Source: Planctomycetota bacterium (GTDB lineage: Bacteria; Planctomycetota; PLA2). From it: DNA of 57,272 nt. Positions within the stretch are counted from its first letter, which is position 1, and each line of letters opens with the position of its first letter. A program made the position numbers and the translations under genes. The DNA lies in NCBI GenBank assembly GCA_021776735.1, contig JAJFFH010000068.1, forward strand, positions 1-57,272, in the 5' to 3' direction. Below, piece by piece: positions 52,342 through 57,272 of this stretch. The notes beneath the pieces are model-generated. The model ran no database searches. It saw only the letters and a program-made list of their open reading frames with translations, and had not been told where the DNA came from.

Positions 52342-53691
52342 TTAAATCAGATCGACCCAGCTCGCGACGAAGAGGAGGATGCCCGCGCCGGTCAGGTCGT
52401 TGGCGGTCTGGACGAAGGGGCTTGAGGCGATCGCGGGGTCGAAGCCCAACTTGTTCAGGAGCAGCGGCACCGACACGCCCATGGCGGCGCCCGTTGTCAT
52501 CGAACAAAAGATCGCGATCGCGCCGACGAGGGCGAAGTCGCGCGCGTTCTTGTTCTCGCCGTTCTTGAGCAGGGCGAACGAGAACAGACAGATCGCGAAA
52601 AAGACGCCCAGAGCCACGCCGGTCAAGACCTGGCGGCGAATCATGCGGCCCGCGCGCTCCCACTCGACGTGTCCGAGGGCGATCGCGCGCACCGTGAGCG
52701 CCGACGACTGCGTGCCGATGTTGCCCGCCATGCCGAGAATCACCGGCAGCATCACGATGAGCTGGGGCGGAATGTCCGCCTCGGCAAGACCCATGACGAC
52801 TGCGACAAGCAGCCCGCCGCCGAACGCGGGCATGAGCCACATCGCGCGCGAGCGAATCGCCGTCAGTACGCTTTTGTCATAGAGCTCTTCCGGGTTCGCG
52901 CCCGCGAGCTTCGCGATGTCCTCGGTGGCCTCTTCCTGCAAAACGTCGGCGAGGTCGTCATGCAGGATCTGGCCCACGAGCCGGCGCTGCGCATCGACGA
53001 CCGGGATCGTGGCGAGGTCGTTGTCGTGCGCAATCCGGGCGATCTGCTCCTGGTCGAGCTCGGGGGTCACGCACACGGGGTCGCTGTCGGCCACGACCCG
53101 CACCAGCGCGTCCGGCTCGGAAAAGATCAGATCCGCCGGGCTGACCGCGCCGACAAGCCGCCCGTCCGCATCGACGACGAACACCTCGTGGATCTCGCCG
53201 ACATCGGCGTCTTTCAGGGCCCGAATCGCATCCACCGCCTCGGTGACGCGGGCGTCCGCCGGAATGCGAACAACCTCGGTCTGCATGATGCCGCCGGCGC
53301 TGTCTTCGTCGTACTCGAGTAGGACTTCGAGGCCCCGGCGCTCCTCGTCTTCCATCTTCTCGAGGGCGCGACCCGCCTTTTCCTCGTCGACCATGCCGAG
53401 CAGGTCGGCGGCGTCATCGGACATCGACTTCGCCGCGATTTCCGCGATTTCCTTCGCCGAGAGCTCCTCAACAACCCGTTTTTCCTTGGAGTCGTCGATT
53501 ACGGCAAGGACGTCCGCCGCCATGGGTGTGGACATAAGCCGAACCGCCCGGACCCGGATGTCGGCGGGAACCAGTTCGATCAGGTCCGCCAGCTCCGAGG
53601 GACGCAGGAGACCGTACATGCGGCGAATGTCGTCATCGCTTCCCTCGCGCAGCAGCCGCTCCAGAGCGGACCAGTTCTCATTGTCCGGCAC
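52342..53691 (-). CDS. mgtE: MgtE-type magnesium transporter
   Basis: 449 aa, full length for MgtE, a homodimeric inner-membrane Mg2+ channel gated by cytosolic Mg2+. Order: N-domain of superhelical repeats (ALERLLREGSDDDIRRMYGLLRPSELADLIELVP), tandem CBS domains (MQTEVVRIPADARVTEAVDAIRAL, DPVCVTPELDQEQIARIAHDNDLATIPVVDAQRRLVGQI), plug helix and five membrane helices (RAMWLMPAFGGGLLVAVVMG, VILGMAGNIGTQSSALTVRAIALG). The GNIGTQSS motif is the pore signature. Start GTG 53691 with CATACT 7 nt upstream. Divergent from nadA; no M-box-like riboswitch fits the 84-bp gap. Confidence 0.95.
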   Translation of the reverse strand: MPDNENWSALERLLREGSDDDIRRMYGLLRPSELADLIELVPADIRVRAVRLMSTPMAADVLAVIDDSKEKRVVEELSAKEIAEIAAKSMSDDAADLLGMVDEEKAGRALEKMEDEERRGLEVLLEYDEDSAGGIMQTEVVRIPADARVTEAVDAIRALKDADVGEIHEVFVVDADGRLVGAVSPADLIFSEPDALVRVVADSDPVCVTPELDQEQIARIAHDNDLATIPVVDAQRRLVGQILHDDLADVLQEEATEDIAKLAGANPEELYDKSVLTAIRSRAMWLMPAFGGGLLVAVVMGLAEADIPPQLIVMLPVILGMAGNIGTQSSALTVRAIALGHVEWERAGRMIRRQVLTGVALGVFFAICLFSFALLKNGENKNARDFALVGAIAIFCSMTTGAAMGVSVPLLLNKLGFDPAIASSPFVQTANDLTGAGILLFVASWVDLI

Positions 53692-53759
53692 GAACGGGAG
53701 TATGCCCCCTCCCCGCCCCCACCCCCACCTTTTTCCTGTGCTCTTCCCCCGCTGAGGGG

Positions 53760-53784
53760 TATAATTAGTGTAGAAATGACACTA
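53760..53784 (+). promoter_or_regulatory. nadA promoter -10 and overlapping palindromic operator
   Basis: A consensus TATAAT (53760-53765) ends 10 bases before the nadA ATG. Directly downstream TAGTGT-N7-ACACTA (53766-53784) is a perfect 6-bp inverted repeat covering the likely transcription start and start codon, so a repressor there would block initiation. An NAD-responsive regulator is a guess from the gene controlled. A C-rich run occupies the -35 side. Confidence 0.7.
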
Positions 53785-54876
53785 AGTAGCGGCATGATGG
53801 CTGGAACGGTCGCGGCGACGACCCCGCATGACATGGACGAGGCGGAGATCGTTGAGCGGATTCGCGAGATCAAGGGGCGGCTCGGCAAGCGGATGGTGAT
53901 CCTCGGACACCACTACCAGCGCCGCGAGATCGTCGAGCTCGCCGATTTCCGGGGCGACAGTTTCGAGCTGTGCCGCGCGGCGTCGCGGCAGGACGACGCG
54001 GAGCTCATCGTTTTTTGCGGCGTGCGTTTCATGGTCGAGTCGGCGCGCATTCTCGCGCGGACGGATCAGCGCGTGTTTCATCCCAACAAGCGCGCGGGCT
54101 GCCCGATGGCGGACATGGCGACGCGGGGTCTGGTGGAGAAGGCCTGGCGGGAGCTGGCTGAGCAGGGCCTCGACGACGGGACGATTCCGGTCACGTACAT
54201 GAACTCCGACGCGCCGCTCAAGGCGTTCACGGGCAGCCACGGCGGCATCGTCTGCACGTCGAGCAACGCCGCGAAAGTGCTGGAGTGGGCGTTCGAGCGC
54301 GGCGAGCGCATCATTTTCTATCCCGACGAGCATCTCGGCCGCAACGTGGCAAACGCCATGGGGATCAAGAGCGCGATCTACGACCCGCGCCTCCCGCTCG
54401 GCGGCCTGGACGAGGACGAGCTGCGGACGACGCCGGTGCTCTTGTGGAAGGGCTATTGCCACGTCCACACCCATTTCACGGCCGCGCATGTGGCCGACGC
54501 GCGTGAGCGCTGGCCGGGGGTGATCGTCATGTCGCACCCCGAGTGCACCGACGAGGTCATCGCAGCGTCGGACTTCGCGGGCTCCACGTCGCAGATGTGC
54601 AAGCGTGTCGAGGAGGCGCCGCCGGGCACGGCCTTTGCCATCGGCACCGAGATCAACATGATCCACCGGTTGGCATTCGACAACCCGGACAAGGACGTCC
54701 ACACGCTGTCGCGTTCGTTGTGCCCCAACATGTACCGCGTCAACCTCTACAACCTCTACGACCTCGTCCGCACGCTGGAAGAGGATCCCGACGCCGCGGA
54801 AGTGGTCGTGCTTCCGGACGACATCATGCGCGACGCCAAGCTCGCGCTCGACCGGATGCTCTCGGTCGTGCCGTAG
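53776..54876 (+). CDS. nadA: Quinolinate synthase A
   Basis: 366 aa. Condenses iminoaspartate with dihydroxyacetone phosphate to quinolinate in de novo NAD synthesis. Motifs: VILGHHYQRREIVELADFRGDSFELCR, VFCGVRFMVESARIL, GCPMADMA, GGIVCTSSNAAKVLEWA, IIFYPDEHLGRNVA, VMSHPECTDEVIAASDFAGSTSQM. Cys 81, 160 and 257 (in FCG, VCTS and HPEC) are the expected [4Fe-4S] ligands. ATG 53776 fits a leaderless mRNA from the TATAAT box; the Met pair at 53794 is an alternative. nadB and nadC are not in the window. Confidence 0.95.
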   Translation: MTLSSGMMAGTVAATTPHDMDEAEIVERIREIKGRLGKRMVILGHHYQRREIVELADFRGDSFELCRAASRQDDAELIVFCGVRFMVESARILARTDQRVFHPNKRAGCPMADMATRGLVEKAWRELAEQGLDDGTIPVTYMNSDAPLKAFTGSHGGIVCTSSNAAKVLEWAFERGERIIFYPDEHLGRNVANAMGIKSAIYDPRLPLGGLDEDELRTTPVLLWKGYCHVHTHFTAAHVADARERWPGVIVMSHPECTDEVIAASDFAGSTSQMCKRVEEAPPGTAFAIGTEINMIHRLAFDNPDKDVHTLSRSLCPNMYRVNLYNLYDLVRTLEEDPDAAEVVVLPDDIMRDAKLALDRMLSVVP

Positions 54877-54889
54877 GCTCCGTTCGGCG

Positions 54890-55405
54890 TCACTCGAAAA
54901 CGCGGGCGGTCTTGCGCGCGGCGCGGCGTAACTCGAGCTTGCGCACATGGGCGTACGAACCCGCCAGCAGCGCGGCCTGCAGAGTGGTCGCGAGCAACGC
55001 GACGAGCCGCAGCAGCGGGAACGGGAATCCGAACGCCGAGGCGCCCGTCAGCAGCAGGAGTCCGAAGAGGGCCACCAGATTCGCGGACGCGAAGAACGCG
55101 CCACGGTTGTTGTCCGCGAGAAACACGGCGCGGCGCAACGCCGCGACGATCGGGAGATCCTCGATCACGAGCAGCGGCAAGACGAGCCAGAAGCTCGCGA
55201 TCAAGTACCACTCCGCCGCAACCACGAAGAGGCCGAGCGGAGGAGCCCCGCTCAAGAACCAGGTGAATACGGGCACGTTCAGGTAGCTGCCGATGCACAC
55301 GACGTACCCCGACGGGCCGACGAACAGGGGCAGTGCGACGATCACGGCGATCGCGTGCAGCGGCAAGAAAAAGCGGCACCACCACCGCACGCCGCCGACG
55401 CCCAC
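54890..55405 (-). CDS. Integral membrane protein (four to five TM segments)
   Basis: 171 aa from GTG 55405, which shares its G with the TAG stop of the upstream membrane gene. Hydrophobic segments: FFLPLHAIAVIVALPLFVG, NVPVFTWFLSGAPPLGLFVVAAEWYLIASFWLVLPLLVI, ASANLVALFGLLLLTGASAF, LLRLVALLATTLQAALLAGS. The pattern of a helix pair and VIEDLPIVAALRRAVFLADNN followed by more helices resembles glycerophosphoryl-diester-phosphodiesterase membrane-domain-like proteins, and it may be a paralogue or second half of its neighbour. Function unknown. Confidence 0.7.
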   Translation of the reverse strand: MGVGGVRWWCRFFLPLHAIAVIVALPLFVGPSGYVVCIGSYLNVPVFTWFLSGAPPLGLFVVAAEWYLIASFWLVLPLLVIEDLPIVAALRRAVFLADNNRGAFFASANLVALFGLLLLTGASAFGFPFPLLRLVALLATTLQAALLAGSYAHVRKLELRRAARKTARVFE

Positions 55406-56169
55406 TATCGAAAGACCTGCTCGAGTTCGTCGGTGCGAGGCGGCGCAGGCCCGTACGCCAGCCGCTGGTAGGCGGCTGCCATCAGGCAGGCGTGAAATGA
55501 CGTCGTGAGCACCGCAGCCACAACCACGACGCCGTACGCGGTCCCCGATCCATACGCGTCCGCGCCCCAGGACACGAATAGAAACTGGATCGCCGCCACG
55601 AGACAAACCAGGACGAACAACGTGATCCGGGAGCCGCGGGAAACCTCGAGCGAGCGACCGATCGCGTCAAACATCGGCCGGCGCTCGATCGCCAGAACGG
55701 CCGGAACCAGCCACAGGCCAGGAATGAACAAGAGCTCGGCGACAGCGACCGCAAGCATGATCCAGCCGAGGCCATCGAGAGAGATCGCGACAGCCTTGAC
55801 CAACACCGAAAACCCGATCAGAACCCCGAGGGCACCCAGGGCACGCAAGAAAGTCCCGACGCTCAGCCCGCGCAGGGAAAACCGTCCGTCGTGCTGGGTG
55901 TTGAACAGGCCACGCAACATCAACACCGTCCAAAGATACGACGCCGTCAGGCCGGCCAGCACACCCACAACAGTCGGCTGGAGCGACCCGCCGTACGTCG
56001 GCGCAAACAACGCCGCCAGGGTCCAGGTCCCACTCGTAAAGTTCAAGAGACCCAGTGCCGTCAACCACGGGTCACCATCGTCGCCCCAGAGTAGCCACGC
56101 AAAGACCGCACCCGACAGATGAAGCGGCAACCAGTTCCGAACCCAAAGACGAATCGCCGCGGCAAGCAC
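55405..56169 (-). CDS. Integral membrane protein (about six TM segments)
   Basis: 254 aa, with hydrophobic stretches across its length (LPLHLSGAVFAWLLWG, VVGVLAGLTASYLWTVLMLRGLF, ALGALGVLIGFSVLVKAVAI, WIMLAVAVAELLFIPGLWLVPAVLAIE, ITLFVLVCLVAAIQFLFVSW, GVVVVAAVLTTSFHACLMAAAYQRL). The motif LVPAVLAIERRPMFDAIGRSLEVSRG matches its downstream neighbour's LVLPLLVIEDLPIVAALRRAVFLADNN, so the two are likely related. The stop overlaps the next start by 1 base. Function unknown. Confidence 0.75.
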   Translation of the reverse strand: MLAAAIRLWVRNWLPLHLSGAVFAWLLWGDDGDPWLTALGLLNFTSGTWTLAALFAPTYGGSLQPTVVGVLAGLTASYLWTVLMLRGLFNTQHDGRFSLRGLSVGTFLRALGALGVLIGFSVLVKAVAISLDGLGWIMLAVAVAELLFIPGLWLVPAVLAIERRPMFDAIGRSLEVSRGSRITLFVLVCLVAAIQFLFVSWGADAYGSGTAYGVVVVAAVLTTSFHACLMAAAYQRLAYGPAPPRTDELEQVFR

Positions 56170-56231
56170 GGTCCCCAGTCTACGAGCATCCGCCGCGGAC
56201 CACAGCAGCGGCAGGAAGTGAATCCCGAGAA

Positions 56232-56249
56232 AGCATACGGACGGCGATG
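56232..56249 (+). repeat. AGCNNACGGACGGCGATG copy at the edge of cassette B
   Basis: AGCATACGGACGGCGATG followed by TCTGTGCGACAG, a short hairpin. As with cassette A, the word marks the outer edge of the repeat arm around the four-helix-bundle gene, here on its 3' side. Confidence 0.9.
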
Positions 56250-56419
56250 TCTGTGCGACAGCGCCGCCGCGCGATCGCGACCGAACCCGATCCGTTCGCG
56301 TTCACGAACCACGTTCACGTTCACGTAGCGCTTGCCAAGAACGCGGGAATCGGCCACTCGAACGACCCACAGCATGGTCGCGACCCGACCCCGACCCCCT
56401 GACCCCGAACACGCCGGGA

Positions 56420-56827
56420 TCAACCCGGCACCCGAGCACGCTGGCTCTGGATGAGCCGAGTCAACATCGCGCCGAGTCGCTGCGTGTAGGACAAGAGTTC
56501 GTCTCCCGTTTCGGGCGAAATGATCTCGACGATCGTGGCCAACTCAAGAGCGGCGGCACACTCAAGACACTCCGCCTGTGCGATCGTGTATCGGTACGCC
56601 TTGTCGCCCGACTTCCACCGTCCCGCGCCTTCGGCGATATTGAGAACCGTAGCGGTTGCACATCGCCGCAACTGATCCTTGATGGCTCCGTATCCACGCG
56701 GAAACGAAGCGGCGGACCGCTCGACGCCTGCGAAGAGCTGAATCGCCACACGATAAACATCAAGCCGCTGATGCGGCCCCGGGAAGGAGTCCCGGGAAGC
56801 AGCGGAGAAGTTTCGGTTGTCGGTCAT
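56420..56827 (-). CDS. Four-helix-bundle protein, copy B (S23/TIGR02436-type)
   Basis: 135 aa, colinear with copy A. Identical blocks include MTDNRNFSAASR, AASFPRGYGAIKDQLRRC, ATATVLNIAEGAGR and LIQSQRARVPG; substitutions cluster around residues 13-38, 70-76 and 100-118. Conservation of reading frame with many substitutions suggests both copies remain under selection. ATG 56827 is used rather than an in-frame start at 56914, because the ribosome-binding site AAGGAG and structured leader match those of copy A. Confidence 0.85.
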   Translation of the reverse strand: MTDNRNFSAASRDSFPGPHQRLDVYRVAIQLFAGVERSAASFPRGYGAIKDQLRRCATATVLNIAEGAGRWKSGDKAYRYTIAQAECLECAAALELATIVEIISPETGDELLSYTQRLGAMLTRLIQSQRARVPG

Positions 56828-56907
56828 GGAAGACTCCTTTCGACGGGGAGCGCCTATCGCCCCACGCAAGTGGATAGGGGCGATGGGCGCTCTCCCGACA
56901 GGAGCCC
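56828..56907 (-). promoter_or_regulatory. Structured 5' leader of copy B
   Basis: Near-identical to the leader of copy A. The stem GAGCGCC-C-ATCGCCCC / GGGGCGAT-AG-GCGCTC spans about 56848-56892 in reverse, and CTCC...GGAG can again mask the ribosome-binding site. Differences between copies fall in the loop, the internal loop and next to the ribosome-binding site, leaving the stems intact. Confidence 0.65.
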
Positions 56908-57036
56908 CCGACAACCGATCCGCCCGCGAGTCCGACGGCCAAACGACCGAGCTCGTTCGCGTTCACGAACGACGTTCACGTAGCCCTTGCTGGATACGCG
57001 GTTGTCGATCACTCGAACGACCCGCGACGGAGTCGC

Positions 57037-57095
<59 letters not shown>

Positions 57096-57150
57096 TGAAC
57101 TCGTTCACGTTCACGAATGACGTTCGCGTTCACGTAGCGCTTGCTGACTC

Positions 57151-57272
57151 GAACGATGACGGCACGACCAACGCGGCCTGCGCGGGCGCTCGAATTCTCG
57201 TGGGCCTCCAGGCGGGCGGGGGGCCAAAGCCCCCCACCACAAAACGGGGGGGGGAGGAGCCCCCCCCCCCCC
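57151..57272. other. Gene-free, low-complexity right end
   Basis: No gene is seen. The last 60 bases are G/C homopolymers, including GGGGGGCCAAAGCCCCCC (a hairpin) and a terminal C run. Such ends often mark an assembly break in a repeat, so the exact bases may be unreliable. Confidence 0.6.

Noticed and set aside
52342..53775. Mg2+ riboswitch upstream of mgtE
   Set aside because: Only 84 bases separate mgtE and nadA starts, mostly a C-rich run and the nadA promoter; no M-box-like helices fit.

Overview
The window is high-GC DNA (by eye roughly two-thirds G+C) with densely packed genes on both strands. The style is that of a Planctomycetota-like bacterium. It carries a DUF1592-family cytochrome and a DUF1552 Tat protein, a serine/threonine kinase fused to a formylglycine-generating-enzyme-type sensor, several HEAT/vWA proteins, a DUF1570-type metallopeptidase, and many secreted proteins and lipoproteins. 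Myxococcota or another such phylum cannot be excluded, because no rRNA or classical marker gene is present.

Region 1 (62-7190, minus strand) is a complete seven-gene operon for anaerobic dearomatisation of benzoyl-CoA, in the order had-oah-dch-bcrC-bcrB-bcrA-bcrD, the order I recall from Thauera. A perfect 24-bp palindrome lies just upstream of had and is a likely TetR-type operator. Region 2 (7485-11905) is a polyphosphate module: ppk1 facing a SixA-like phosphatase and a CYTH-CHAD protein. Region 3 (12003-24466) holds a formate/nitrite-type channel, a NodU/CmcH carbamoyltransferase with a G-rich insertion, a HEAT/vWA-like protein, a STAS protein, and a four-gene envelope operon (esterase-PDZ, alkaline phosphatase, lipoprotein, TPR-CHAT).

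Region 4 (24609-33854) holds a PQQ-type dehydrogenase with a two-CXXCH tail and a short upstream ORF, a GNAT enzyme, a hicBA pair whose toxin looks truncated, a metallopeptidase, an AT-richer Sel1 island, and the kinase-FGE receptor. Region 5 (34333-44163) holds the DUF1552/DUF1592 pair, an FMN glutamate-synthase-like protein, two small anchored proteins (one probably frameshifted), a CPBP protease and a HEAT/beta-propeller protein. Region 6 (44201-57272) holds two opposed copies of a four-helix-bundle cassette at its edges. Between them lie a HEAT-vWA protein, a lipoprotein, phhB, a SagB-type oxidoreductase, mgtE, nadA and two membrane proteins.

The most unusual signals are not classical genes. 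(a) An 18-base word, AGCNNACGGACGGCGATG, occurs 18 times in exact or near-exact form. Thirteen copies lie between genes, often beside hairpins or inside a longer composite repeat. The five copies inside genes are all on the sense strand and all read T-D-G-D. (b) The four-helix-bundle genes sit in a duplicated cassette with a conserved, RBS-masking 5' leader and repeat arms. (c) Many genes have a TANNNT box only 5-10 nt upstream of the start codon and no ribosome-binding site, which points to leaderless mRNAs.
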